Translations under genes and position numbers: made by a program
Shown: positions 1 through 14,300 of the stretch, piece by piece
Layout of the letters: each line of letters begins with the position of its first letter
Numbering within the stretch: the stretch's first letter is position 1
Source: Apis mellifera
Lineage: Eukaryota; Arthropoda; Insecta; Hymenoptera; Apidae
Assembly (NCBI RefSeq): GCF_003254395.2
Contig: NC_037644.1
Coordinates: 9,020,086 to 9,084,085, forward strand
Length of the DNA: 64,000 bases
Direction: 5' to 3'
Notes under the pieces: generated by a model
Databases searched by the model: none
Seen by the model: the letters and a program-made list of their open reading frames with translations, nothing else
What the model was told of the DNA's origin: nothing

Positions 1-3000
1 CCATTTGAAACGATCGAGATGATAGAACAAGTTCTAGCAGAAAAAGAAATAGACAAGGTCGAGGAAATATCACCACAGAAGACTAATGCTCGAATCACCG
101 TAGACGAAAACAGATTTATTGCTATCACAGAAGCGACCACAGCACAAGATGTCGAGGCTGAAATGTCGATAATTAAGAAACCTCGCGAAGAAATGGCAAA
201 ATCATCGATGGAGGGTAAAGAAGTTGCTGAACAAATGGAAGTAAGTCTCAGAGAAGAATTGGGAAACTTACCTGTAGCGCAACGACCAACAACATTTGAA
301 GCATATCCGACGCAAATCACATTAGAATGCGTTGATATCAGTGAGACTATTCCTCAAGAACATAGCACAGTATTCGAAGAAAAGATGAAGGTAGACGAAC
401 GAAGTGCGAAAGTGAGCTTTGTTGAAGGAAAGAGCATTAATATTTCTCATGTTATTTCTCAAGATAAGGAAGATACAATGATTATACAAAAACGTGAAGA
501 GAGCACAGCGGAAATGACTCTGACAAAGGTTGGAATGGATGTAGCACAAAAAGCTCAGGTATTTATTGAGCAGAGCACTGGATTGGTTCAGCCATTTGAG
601 AAACGCGAAGTACAAGCTCATCATAAACAGGATGCTCTAGAACCGATTATTGTGGAAGAAATTCCAAGTGCAGAAAGTGAAGGAGTTTTTGACAAATATC
701 CAAAAACAGTTTTTTCTACAGCAATACAAACGTTCGAGCAAGATCATGGAATATCGATAACGGAAGTCACTTCAGCGGAAGTAGAGTCTGTGCTGAAAGA
801 AAAGAAAATGGATATTTCGCAGACAGCTAATAGTACTCTTATTATGGAACGTAATATTGTTGAAACATCTATGATCGAATCTCAAATTAGCATACCGGAT
901 AAAATAGAACAAATAAGCATGAAGCCTCAAGTAGCTGTTCCTGAACAAGATACTTTCGAGAGCATCATAGTGAACGAAAATATAGTGGAAGAAAGCGAGC
1001 GCACGTTCGAAGATGTGTTCCAACCTCAGACTCAAAAAGCAGATATCGATATACAAAAAGTGACATCTCTTCAGGTATCAGAAACAATCACGGAAGATAA
1101 GGAAAGTGTTTTCGATGTGGTACCTAAACGAGAAGAGGTCAAAGCTACCCAGGACATCAGTTTGCACGAAACCGTGATTGGATCTTTAGTAGAAAGTGTT
1201 CAGAGTATTCAGGAAATTCACGAAGAGAAACGAATATCGTCTCAAGCCACAATGGCTCAAACTGTGATAGAAACAGCTGTAAAAATAGAGACAACTGTTG
1301 GCGAAAGAGAAGATACGTTCGAAGGAAAAAACTTTAAACTTGAACAGCAAAAAGGCAAACCTCAGATGGAAGGACTCAGCACTGTCATTGTCACGGAAAT
1401 TGTTTCTAATGAGATTGAAGATGTTTTACCAGCAACAGTTACACCCAAAGAACAACAGGCTCAGCCTATTCTTACAGGCAGAGAAGTTCCAGAAGTAACA
1501 CAAGTAATTGCTGCGTCGACTACTGAAGAATTCGAAAAAGTAACTCAATTGAAAAAACAGCAAGGCAAAATAGAAATGGAAGAGATGTCTTCCGTCACAA
1601 TTTCTGAAGTAATCTCTAATGAAACCGAAGATATATTTGTTTTGAAAACCATACCTAAAGATCAGAAAGCAAACTTTAATATTTTAGGCAATGAAATCGC
1701 AGAAACGTCTCAAGTAACCACTATAATAGAAACAGAAGATCTTGCATTGAAAAGACCCGAAGAACAAAAGGGAAAACCTACATTAGATGAATTGACATCT
1801 CTCACAGTTTCACATGTGGTATCCGAAGAAGCAGAGGAAACATTATCATTGGCTAAAGTTCCAAAAGAAAAGACAGCTCACCCAAGTTTGACCGGAAGAG
1901 ATGTTGCGGAGATCATACAAATATTGGCTATTGCTAGTGTCGAGAAATTCGTAGCATCTAAGGCTCCGGAAGAACAGAAAGGTAAGATACAAGTGGAGGA
2001 ATTGGCACCTTTAACTGTCTCACAAGTAATTTCTCAAGAAGCGGAGGAAACATTACCTACACCGGAAATACCGGTCGAAAGAGAGGCCCAACCCAGCCTT
2101 ATAAGCAGAGATGTGGCACAAACAATGGAAATATTGACTATGGCAAATATTGATACTTTAGCTGAAGATAAAAAGCCTGGAGAACAAAAAAGTGTTCCTG
2201 GTTTGGAGGAATTTGTTCCTTTATCCGTATTACAGACGATTTCTACGGAAACGGAGGACGTGTTAGTCAGTCCTAAAGTACCGACAAAGAAAATTGCTCA
2301 ATCGAGTTTGACCGGTCACGATGTGGCAGAGACAATGCAGATATTAACTATGATGGCTACTAAGGAATTAATAGCTGATCGTGCACCAGAAAAACAAAAA
2401 GGAAAACCAAATATAGAAGAATTGACATCCGTTATGGTTTCTCAAACAGTATTTCATGAGACTGAAGAGACATTGGAGGAACAGGTAGCTCCAAGTACAG
2501 TGATTGCTAAACCTGCACTGACAGGTAGAGAAGTCGCTGAAATTAGTCAGGTTCTTACTGTGGCTAATGTAGAGGAATTAGAAAAAGGTAAACTACCAGA
2601 ACAACAGAAAGGAAAACCAAACGTGGAGGAACTGACTTCTATTACAGTTTCTCAAGCAGTGTTTCATGAGACTGAAGAAACATTGGAAAAACAGGCAGCT
2701 CCAAGTACAGTGATTGCTAAACCTGCACTGACGGGCAGAGAAGTCGCTGAAGTCAGTCAAATTCTTACTGTGGCTAATGTAGAGGAATTAGAAAAAGATA
2801 AACTACCAGAACAACAAAAAGGAAAACCAAATGTAGAGGAATTGACTTCTATCACGGTTTCTCAAACGGTATCTCACGAAACTGAAGAGATATTGAAACA
2901 GATAACTCCAAGTACAATGATTGCTAAACCTGCATTAACAGGTAGAGAAGTTGCTGAAGTCAGTCAAGTTCTTACTGAAGTTAGTATAAAGGAACTAGAA

Positions 3001-5380
3001 AAAGATAAACCACCTGAACAACATAAAGGAAAACTAAATGTGGAGGAATTGACTTCTATCACGGTTTCTCAAACAATGTTTCATGAAATTGAAGAGACGT
3101 TGGAGAAACAGGTAGCTCCAAGTACAGTGATTGCTAAACCTGCACTAACGGGCAGAGAAGTCGCTGAAGTCAGTCAAATTCTTACTGTGGCTAATGTAGA
3201 GGAATTAGAAAAAGATAAACTACCGGAACAACAGAAAGGAAAACCAAATGTGGAGGAACTGACTTCTATCACAGTTTCTCAAACAGTGTTTCATGAGACT
3301 GAAGAGACATTGGAGAAACAGGTAGCTCCAAGTACAGTGATTGCTAAACCTGCACTGACGGGCAGAGAAATCGCTGAAGTCAGTCAAATTCTTACTGTGG
3401 CTAATGTAGAGGAATTAGAAAAAGATAAACTACCGGAACAACAGAAAGGAAAACCAAATGTGGAGGAACTGACTTCTATCACAGTTTCTCAAACAGTGTT
3501 TCATGAGACTGAAGAAACATTGGAAAAACAGGCAGCTCCAAGTACAGTGATTGCTAAACCTGCACTGACAGGTAGAGAAGTCGCTGAAGTCAGTCAAATT
3601 CTTACTGTCACTAGTGCAGAGGAATTAGAAAAAGATAAATTACCGGAACAACAGAAAGGAAAACCAAATGTGGAGGAATTGACTTCTATCACGGTTTCTC
3701 AAACAGTGTTTCATGAGACTGAAGAAACATTGGAAAAACAGATAGTTCCAAGTACAGTGATTGCTAAACCTGCACTGACAGGTAGAGAAGTTGCTGAAGT
3801 CAGTCAAATTCTTACTGTGACTAGTGCAGAGGAATTAGAAAAAGATAAACTACCGGAACAACAGAAAGGAAAACCAAATGTGGAGGAACTGACTTCTATT
3901 ACAGTTTCTCAAACAGTATCTCATGAGACTGAAGAAACATTGGAAAAACAGATAGTTCCAAGTACAGTGATTGCTAAACCTGCACTGACAGGTAGAGAAG
4001 TTGCTGAAGTCAGTCAAATTCTTACTGTGACTAGTGCAGAGGAATTAGAAAAAGATAAACTACCGGAACAACAGAAAGGAAAACCAAATGTGGAGGAACT
4101 GACTTCTATTACAGTTTCTCAAACAGTATCTCATGAGACAGAAGAGACATTGGAGAAACAAATAGTTCCAAGTGCAGCGACAGCTACGCCTGCATTATTA
4201 GGAAGAGAGGTTGCTGAGATTAGTCAAGTTCTTACGGTGACTAGCATAGAAGAATTAGAAAAACGTACATTGCCCGAAGAGCAAAAGGGAAAACCAAGAT
4301 TGGATGAACTTACATCCATAACTATTTCTCAAATAGTATCAATTGAGTTAGAAGACAAATTACCATCTCCTGAGAAGCCAAGCGAGAAGATCGCACAACC
4401 GCAGATAGCTGGCAGAGAAGTAGCTCAGAAAACAGAGATTTTAACAGTGACTAATGTCGAAGAATTGGAAAAATCGGAGAAACCAGAAAGTCAAAAAGGA
4501 AGACCGGATGTGGAGGAACTAAGCTTTCTCACCGTTTCCGAAGTGGTGTCCACAGAAGCAGAAAAAGAATTACCTACTCCAAAAGCTCCCAAAGAACATA
4601 AAGCGCTTCCACAATTGGATAGTATCGAAGTAGCAGAAACATCTGAAATATTAACAATAACAAATACAGAAGAACTTCCAAAATCTAAAATTCCTGAAGA
4701 ACAAAAAGGAAAACCTCAATTAGAGGAATTGCTTTCTTTATCTGTCTCAGAAATTGCATTTGGTGAAATGGAAAAGAATCTCGCTACTCCAGATGAACCC
4801 ACTATTCAAACAGCTAAGCCTAGTTTAATAGGCATCCAAGTTGCTCAGAAATCTCAAGTAATTCCATCAGTCACGGCTGGAGAATTGCAAAAAGAGATGA
4901 AACCAGCTGCCAAACAAATAATTCCTGAACAAATACCATTCGAAAGTATTGAGCAATTGCAAGCAGTGGCCCAGGAAAGCGAAGATATCTTTGTTGTGGA
5001 AAAAATAGGCAAATCAGTTAAAGCTGAGATGTCGTTCCGCGTGTCTGAAAGCGTGGAAGTGACGCAGGTAATGGCTACGGAACAAGAATCAAAAGAGGTG
5101 ATTAAAGGCGTTGCCAAAGAAGTTTCTGCTCAACCTGATGTAATCAAACACGAGGTTGCTTTGAAAACAGAAGTCCAGTTAGCAGACGTAGCTGATGAAT
5201 TCAAAGTGATAAAACCGGAAGGCAAAATGGCCAAAGGTGTAGATGAGATTCAACAGAGTGTAATCGTTACAGAACCACTGAATGCCGGTGAGATTGAGTC
5301 AGAAATGTCCGAGTCTGTATTACCTTCCGCAAAGTTAGCGAACATTATTGTCGAAGCAGAACACCTGGAACACGTTATGG
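1..5380 (+). CDS. sls: sls exon, PEVK-like repeat region (70-residue repeats)
   Basis: This exon is open from the left edge. Bases 1-18 read PFETIE in frame and resemble PFESIEQ near 4938, so the exon starts upstream. The first 1.3 kb encodes diverged units built around FE, VEE and EVE-type motifs. From about 1340 to 4860 the units are about 70 residues long, with the pattern EQQKGKPNVEELTSITVSQ, then ETEETL, then KPALTGREVAEVSQ, then EELEK. The sequence has no Cys-Trp Ig signature and is probably extended or disordered. The exon ends at 5380 before GTGAGT in phase 1 (HVM plus one base). Its phase joins the exon at 6239 to give VMETTEV. Read-through past the donor meets a stop at 5437-5439. 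Confidence 0.88.
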
Positions 5381-8300
5381 GTGAGTATTATTGCTATCAA
5401 GGTATGCGATTGGCATGGACAAGACAGACGAGCACGTAGACAATTAGGAATGGACCAGGAGACGCTTTGACATATCGATTGTTGACTTGATTCATGAGGT
5501 CGCAAGGAATAGTTCAATCGAAGCAGATGAACGATCAACTTGATAAAAATGATTATTCGTATCTACGTGAATCTAAGTGAATTTGATAGGGTCGTGATGA
5601 ATAGGATAATGATTGTAGAATGAGAATTGTAAAATGTTATGTAAGGTAAGTATGTGAACACAACAAAATCAAACATAAATCAGTCAAACTTTATATAGAA
5701 AGAAACAAAAAACAACACAAGTTAATCCTTCACATACAGAACACACAACAGTTCATTCATGTCACACACATAAAACAAATAATTCATAAGACGATTTTAA
5801 TGAGCAACGTATTAAAAAATTTTTCTTTAATATCCTTTATGTAATGAAAATTGTATCGAGACATGTCATGAGACTAGTAATAGGAATAGAAGCAAAATAA
5901 AATGGAAATAGAAAACAACATATAGAAGTAAATATCATATAGCCAATATATATGCACAGTATATATTCTATATATACTTCAATCCTATTACAAGTTGCAA
6001 ACAATGTATCGAGACAGTTTTATTACGTAACGGGTATAAAAATCGGATAAAATCGAGAAACAATTAACAATTAGCATTTTAAAAGCCCTCAATGAGTCTT
6101 TGGCTCAAACATATTCGCGATTATGTGAGAAGTCAAACCAAAAAAAAAGGATAAATATAACGAAAAAAGCAAATAGAGCAAAAACGATTATATCACGACA
6201 CAATAATCATATCACACTTGTTCTTGTATACATTTCAGAAACTACAGAAGTACCAGCGCAACAACATCACATCACAATCACACAACACACAACAAAACAC
6301 GATACGCCACAGTTGATTGAATCAGATACAGAGGTAATAGAAGAATACACGACGAAATTTAGACGCGGAAGCAAAGAAGATGAAACTGCAGCAGTTAAAA
6401 CAAAGAAAACAATTATACGTAAGAAAAAGCCAAAGAACGAAGAAGACAATGTCGTCGTCATTGAGGAAGAATTGGAGGATATCAAGCCAAAAATACCATC
6501 AATACCAAAGAAACAATTTATGCCGATTGAAGAAGTAACGACAACAATAGATGTAGAAGAAATAATACCAACCAGAATAGAAGAGGCAGAGGAAGTAGAG
6601 CAAAAAGAAATAAAAGCACTTCCTGCTCAAGAAAAAGTTAAACCTACGGAAATAGAGGAGGTAAAGGAACAGATAACAGTCACAGAGGACACAACGAAAT
6701 TAGGCAAACCAAAAAAGACTACCAAAAAGAAAATTATCAAACGACATGGAAAGGAACAAAAAGTGACAGAAGTGGTTACAGTTGAAGAGGAAGAAAAGGC
6801 ACCTGAAACGACAGTAACAGAAGGGCCAGTGGAGGAAATAGTTGAAGAAACGATAAAATCTCTTCCAGGTTTAGAAATGGTTGTGCCTACTGAAGTAGAG
6901 GAGGTAAAGGAACAGGTAACAGTCACAGAGGAAATAACAAAATTAGGCAAACCAAAGAAGACCACCAAAAAGAAAATTATTAAACGACGTGGAAAGGAAC
7001 AACAAGTAACAGAAGTTGTTACAGTTGAAGAGGAAGGAAAGGCACCTGAAACGACAGTAACAGAAGGGCCAGTGGAGGAAATAGTTGAAGAAACGATAAA
7101 ACCTCTTCCTGGTTTAGAAAAAGTTGTGCCTACTGAAGTAGAGGAGGTAAAGGAACAGGTAACAGTCACAGAGGAAACAACAAAATTAGGCAAACCAAAG
7201 AAGACCACCAAGAAGAAAATTATCAAACGACGTGGAAAGCAACAACAAGTTACAGAAGTGGTTACAGTTGAAGAGGAAGGAAAGGCACCTGAAACGACAG
7301 TAACAGAAGGACCAGTGGAGGAAATAGTTGAAGAAACGATAAAACCTCTTCCTGGTTTAGAAAAAGTTGTGCCTACTGAAGTAGAGGAGATAAAGGAACA
7401 GGTAACAGTCACAGAGGAAACAACAAAATTAGGCAAACCAAAGAAGACCACCAAAAAGACAATTATCAAACGACGTGGAAAGGAACAACAAGTAACAGAA
7501 GTGGTTACAGTTGAAGAGGAAGGAAAGGCACCTAAAACGACAGTGACAGAAGGGCCAGTGGAGGAAATAGTTGAAGAAACGATCAAACCTCTTCCTGACT
7601 TAGAAAAGGTTGTGCCTACTGAAGTAGAGGAGGTAAAGGAACAGGTAACAGTCACAGAGGAAATAACAAAATTAGGCAAACCGAAGAAGACCACCAAAAA
7701 GAAAATTATCAAACGACGTGGAAAGGAACAACAAGTAACAGAAGTTGTTACAGTTGAAGAGGAAGGAAAGACACCTAAAACGACAGTGACAGAAGGGCCA
7801 GTGGAGGAAATAGTTGAAGAAACGATAAAACCTCTTCCTGGTTTAGAAAAAGTTGTGCCTACTGAAGTAGAGGATGTAAAGGAACAGGTAACAGTCACAG
7901 AGGAAATAACAAAATTAGGCAAACCAAAGAAGATCACCAAGAAGAAAATTGTCAAACGACGTGGAAAGCAACAACAAGTTACAGAAGTGGTTACAGTTGA
8001 AGAGGAAGGAAAGGCACCTGAAACGACAGTGACAGAAGGGCCAGTGGAGGAAATAGTTGAAGAAACGATAAAACCTCTTCCTGGTTTAGAAAATGTTGTG
8101 CATACTGAAGTAGAGGAGGTAAAGGAGCAGGTAACAGTCACAGAGGAAATAACAAAATTAGGCAAACCCAAGAAGACCACCAAGAAGAAAATTATCAAAC
8201 GACGTGGAAAGGAACAACAAGTAACAGAAGTTGTTACAGTTGAAGAGGAAGGAAAGGCACCTGAAACGACAGTAACAGAAGGGCCAGTGGAGGAAATAGT

Positions 8301-11300
8301 TGAAGAAACGATAAAACCTCTTCCTGGTTTAGAAAAAGTTGTGCCTACTAAAGTAGAGGAGGTAAAGGAACAGGTAACAGTCACAGAGGAAACAACAAAA
8401 TTAGGCAAACCAAAGAAGACCACCAAAAAGAAAATTATCAAACGACGTGGAAAGGAACAACAAGTAACAGAAGTTGTTACAGTTGAAGAGGAAGGAAAGG
8501 CACCTAAAACGACAGTGACAGAAGGGCCAGTGGAGGAAATAGTTGAAGAAACGATAAAACCTCTTCCTGGTTTAGAAAAAGTTGTGCCTACTAAAGTAGA
8601 GGAGGTAAAGGAACAGGTAACAGTCACAGAGGAAACAACAAAATTAGGCAAACCAAAGAAGACCACCAAAAAGAAAATTATCAAACGACGTGGAAAGGAA
8701 CAACAAGTAACAGAAGTTGTTACAGTTGAAGAGGAAGGAAAGGCACCTGAAACGACAGTAACAGAAGGGCCAGTGGAGGAAATAGTTGAAGAAACGATAA
8801 AACCTCTTCCTGGTTTAGAAAAAGTTGTGCCTACTGAAGTAGAGGAGGTAAAGGAACAGGTAACAGTCACAGAGGAAATAACAAAATTAGGCAAATCAAA
8901 GAAGACCACCAAAAAGAAAATTATCAAACGACGTGGAAAGGAACAACAAGTAACAGAGGTGGTTACAGTTGAAGAGGAAGGAAAGGCACCTAAAACGACA
9001 GTAACAGAAGGGCCAGTGGAGGAAATAGTTGAAGAAACGATCAAACCTCTTCCTGGTTTAGAAAAGGTTGTGCCTACTGAAGTAGAGGAGGTAAAGGAAC
9101 AGGTAACAGTCACAGAGGAAATAACAAAATTAGGCAAACCAAAGAAGACCACCAAAAAGAAAATTATCAAACGACGTGGAAAGGAACAACAAGTAACAGA
9201 AGTTGTTACATTTGAAGAGGAAGGAAAGGCACCTGAAACGACAGTAACAGAAGGGCCAGTGGAGGAAATAGTTGAAGAAACGGTAAAACCTCTTCCTGGT
9301 TTAGAAAAAGTTGTGCCTACTGAAGTAGAGGAGGTAAAGGAACAGGTAACAGTCACAGAGGAAACAACAAAATTAGGCAAACCAAAGAAGACCACCAAAA
9401 AGAAAATTATCAAACGACGTGGAAAGGAACAACAAGTAACAGAAGTTGTTACAGTTGAAGAGGAAGGAAAGGCACCTAAAACGACAGTGACAGAAGGGCC
9501 AGTGGAGGAAATAGTTGAAGAAACGATCAAACCTCTTCCTGGTTTAGAAAAGGTTGTGCCTACTGAAGTAGAGGAGGTAAAAGAACAGGTAACAGTCACA
9601 GAGGAAATAACAAAATTAGGCAAACCAAAGAAGACCACCAAGAAGAAAATTATCAAACGACGTGGAAAGGAACAGCAAGTAACAGAAGTTGTTACAGTTG
9701 AAGAAGAAGGAAAGGCACCTAAAACGACAGTGACAGAAGGGCCAGTGGAGGAAATAGTTGAAGAAACGATAAAACCTCCTCCTGGTTTAGAAAAAGTTGT
9801 GCCTACTAAAGTAGAGGAGGTAAAGGAACAGGTAACAGTCACAGAGGAAACAACAAAATTAGGCAAACCAAAGAAGACCACCAAAAAGAAAATTATCAAA
9901 CGACGTGGAAAGGAACAACAAGTAACAGAAGTTGTTACAGTTGAAGAGGAAGGAAAGGCACCTGAAACGACAGTAACAGAAGGGCCAGTGGAGGAAATAG
10001 TTGAAGAAACGATAAAACCTCTTCCTGGTTTAGAAAAAGTTGTGCCTACTGAAGTAGAGGAGGTAAAGGAACAGGTAACAGTCACAGAGGAAATAACAAA
10101 ATTAGGCAAATCAAAGAAGACCACCAAAAAGAAAATTATCAAACGACGTGGAAAGGAACAACAAGTAACAGAGGTGGTTACAGTTGAAGAGGAAGGAAAG
10201 GCACCTAAAACGACAGTAACAGAAGGGCCAGTGGAGGAAATAGTTGAAGAAACGATCAAACCTCTTCCTGGTTTAGAAAAGGTTGTGCCTACTGAAGTAG
10301 AGGAGGTAAAGGAACAGGTAACAGTCACAGAGGAAATAACAAAATTAGGCAAACCAAAGAAGACCACCAAAAAGAAAATTATCAAACGACGTGGAAAGGA
10401 ACAACAAGTAACAGAAGTTGTTACATTTGAAGAGGAAGGAAAGGCACCTGAAACGACAGTAACAGAAGGGCCAGTGGAGGAAATAGTTGAAGAAACGGTA
10501 AAACCTCTTCCTGGTTTAGAAAAAGTTGTGCCTACTGAAGTAGAGGAGGTAAAGGAACAGGTAACAGTCACAGAGGAAACAACAAAATTAGGCAAACCAA
10601 AGAAGACCACCAAAAAGAAAATTATCAAACGACGTGGAAAGGAACAACAAGTAACAGAAGTTGTTACAGTTGAAGAGGAAGGAAAGGCACCTAAAACGAC
10701 AGTGACAGAAGGGCCAGTGGAGGAAATAGTTGAAGAAACGATCAAACCTCTTCCTGGTTTAGAAAAGGTTGTGCCTACTGAAGTAGAGGAGGTAAAAGAA
10801 CAGGTAACAGTCACAGAGGAAATAACAAAATTAGGCAAACCAAAGAAGACCACCAAGAAGAAAATTATCAAACGACGTGGAAAGGAACAGCAAGTAACAG
10901 AAGTTGTTACAGTTGAAGAAGAAGGAAAGGCACCTAAAACGACAGTGACAGAAGGGCCAGTGGAGGAAATAGTTGAAGAAACGATCAAACCTCTTCCTGG
11001 TTTAGAAAAGGTTGTGCCTACTGAAATAGATCAGGTAAAGGAACAGGTAACAGTAACAGAGGAAATAACAAAATTAGGCAAACCAAAGAAGACCACCAAG
11101 AAGAAGATTGTCAAACGACGTGGAAAGCAACAACAAGTTACAGAAGTGGTAACAGTTGAAGAGGAAGGAAAGGCACCTGAAACTACAGTAACAGAAGGGC
11201 CAGTGGAGGAAATAGTTGAAGAAACGATAAAACCTCTTCCTGGTTTAGAAAAAGTTGTGCCTACTGAAGTAGAGGAGGTAAAGGAACAGGTAACAGTCAC

Positions 11301-14300
11301 AGAGGAAATAACAAAATTAGGCAAATCAAAGAAGACCACCAAAAAGAAAATTATCAAACGACGTGGAAAGGAACAACAAGTAACAGAGGTGGTTACAGTT
11401 GAAGAGGAAGGAAAGGCACCTAAAACGACAGTAACAGAAGGGCCAGTGGAGGAAATAGTTGCAGAAACGATCAAACCTCTTCCTGGTTTAGAAAAGGTTG
11501 TGCCTACTGAAGTAGAGGAGGTAAAGGAACAGGTAACAGTCACAGAGGAAATAACAAAATTAGGCAAACCAAAGAAGACCACCAAAAAGAAAATTATCAA
11601 ACGACGTGGAAAGGAACAACAAGTAACAGAAGTTGTTACAGTTGAAGAGGAAGGAAAGGCACCTGAAACGACAGTAACAGAAGGGCCAGTGGAGGAAATA
11701 GTTGAAGAAACGGTAAAACCTCTTCCTGGTTTAGAAAAGGTTGTGCCTACTGAAATAGAGGAGGTAAAGGAACAGGTAACAGTTAGAGAGGAAATAACAA
11801 AATTAGGCATACCAAAGAAGACCACCAAAAAGAAAATTATCAAACGACGTGGAAAGGAACAACAAGTAACAGAAGTTGTTACAGTTGAAGAGGAGGGAAA
11901 GGCACCTAAAACGACAGTGACAGAAGGGCCAGTGGAGGAAATAGTTGAAGAAACGATCAAACCTCTTCCTGGTTTAGAAAAGGTTGTGCCTACTGAAATA
12001 GAGGAGGTAAAGGAACAGGTAACAGTCACAGAGGAAATAACAAAATTAGGCAAACCAAAGAAGACCACCAAAAAGAAAATTATTAAACGACGTGGAAAGG
12101 AACAACAAGTAACAGAAGTTGTTACAGTTGAAGAGGAAGGAAAGGCACCTAAAACGACAGTAACAGAAGGGCCAGTGGAGGAAATAGTTGAAGAAACGAT
12201 CAAACCTCTTCCTGGTTTAGAAAAGGTTGTGCCTACTGAAGTAGAGGAGGTAAAGGAACAGGTAACAGTCACAGAGGAAATAACAAGATTAGGCAAACCA
12301 AAGAAGACCGCCAAGAAGAAGGTTGTCAAACGACGTGGAAAGGAACAACAAGTAACAGGAGTTGTTACAGTTGAAGAGGAAGGAAAGGCACCTGAAACGA
12401 CAGTAACAGAAGGGCCAGTGGAGGAAGTAGTTGAAGAAACAATAAAACCTCTTCCTGGTTTAGAAAATGTTGTGCCTACTGAAGTAGAGGAGGTAAAAGA
12501 ACAGGTAACAGTCACAGAGGAAATAACAAAATTAGGCAAACCAAAGAAGACCACCAAAAAGAAAATTATCAAACGACGTGGAAAGGAACAACAAGTAACA
12601 GAAGTTGTTACAGTTGAAGAGGAAGGAAAGGCACCTAAAACGACAGTGATAGAAGGGCCAGTGGAGGAAATAGTTGAAGAAACGATAAAACCTCTTCCTG
12701 GTTTAGAAAAGGTTGTGCCTACTGAAGTAGAGGAGTTGAAGGAGCAGGTAACAGTCACAGAGGAAATAACAAAATTAGGCAAACCAAAGAAGACCACCAA
12801 AAAGAAAATTATCAAACGACGTGGAAAAGAACAACAAGTAACAGAAGTTGTTACAGTTGAAGAGGAAGGAAAGGCACCTAAAACGACAGTGATAGAAGGG
12901 CCAGTGGAGGAAATAGTTGAAGAAACGATAAAACCTCTTCCTGGTTTAGAAAAGGTTGTGCCTACTGAAGTAGAGGAGGTAAAGGAGCAGGTAACAGTCA
13001 CAGAGGAAATAACAAAATTAGGCAAACCAAAGAAGACCACCAAGAAGAAAATTATCAAACGACGTGGAAAGGAACAACAAGTAACAGAAGTTGTTACAGT
13101 TGAAGAAGAAGGAAAGGCACCTGAAACGACAGTAACAGAAGGGCCAATAGAGAAAATAGTTGAAGAAACGATAAAACCTCTTCCTGGTTTAGAAAAGGTT
13201 GCGCCTACTGAAGTAGAGGAGGTAAAAGAACAGGTAACAGTCACAGAGGAAATAACAAAATTAGGCAAACCAAAGAAGACCACCAAGAAGAAAATTATCA
13301 AACGACGTGGAAAGGAACAGCAAGTAACAGAAGTTGTTACAGTTGAAGAAGAAGGAAAGGCACCTGAAACGACAGTAACAGAAGGGCCAATAGAGAAAAT
13401 AGTTGAAGAAACGATAAAACCTCTTCCTGGTTTAGAAAAGGTTGCGCCTACTGAAGTAGAGGAGGTAAAAGAACAGGTAACAGTCACAGAGGAAATAACA
13501 AAATTAGGCAAACCAAAGAAGACCACCAAAAAGAAAATTATCAAACGACGTGGGAAGGAACAACAAGTAACAGAAGTTGTTACAGTTGAAGAGGAAGGAA
13601 AGGCACCTAAAACGACAGTGATAGAAGGGCCAGTGGAGGAAATAGTTGAAGAAACGATAAAACCTCTTCCTGGTTTAGAAAAGGTTGTGCCTACTGAAGT
13701 AGAGGAGTTGAAGGAGCAGGTAACAGTCACAGAGGAAATAACAAAATTAGGCAAACCAAAGAAGACCACCAAAAAGAAAATTATCAAACGACGTGGAAAA
13801 GAACAACAAGTAACAGAAGTTGTTACAGTTGAAGAGGAAGGAAAGGCACCTAAAACGACAGTGATAGAAGGGCCAGTGGAGGAAATAGTTGAAGAAACGA
13901 TAAAACCTCTTCCTGGTTTAGAAAAGGTTGTGCCTACTGAAGTAGAGGAGTTGAAGGAGCAGGTAACAGTCACAGAGGAAATAACAAAATTAGGCAAACC
14001 AAAGAAGACCACCAAAAAGAAAATTATCAAACGACGTGGAAAAGAACAACAAGTAACAGAAGTTGTTACAGTTGAAGAGGAAGGAAAGGCACCTAAAACG
14101 ACAGTGATAGAAGGGCCAGTGGAGGAAATAGTTGAAGAAACGATAAAACCTCTTCCTGGTTTAGAAAAGGTTGTGCCTACTGAAGTAGAGGAGGTAAAGG
14201 AGCAGGTAACAGTCACAGAGGAAATAACAAAATTAGGCAAACCAAAGAAGACCACCAAGAAGAAAATTATCAAACGACGTGGAAAGGAACAACAAGTAAC

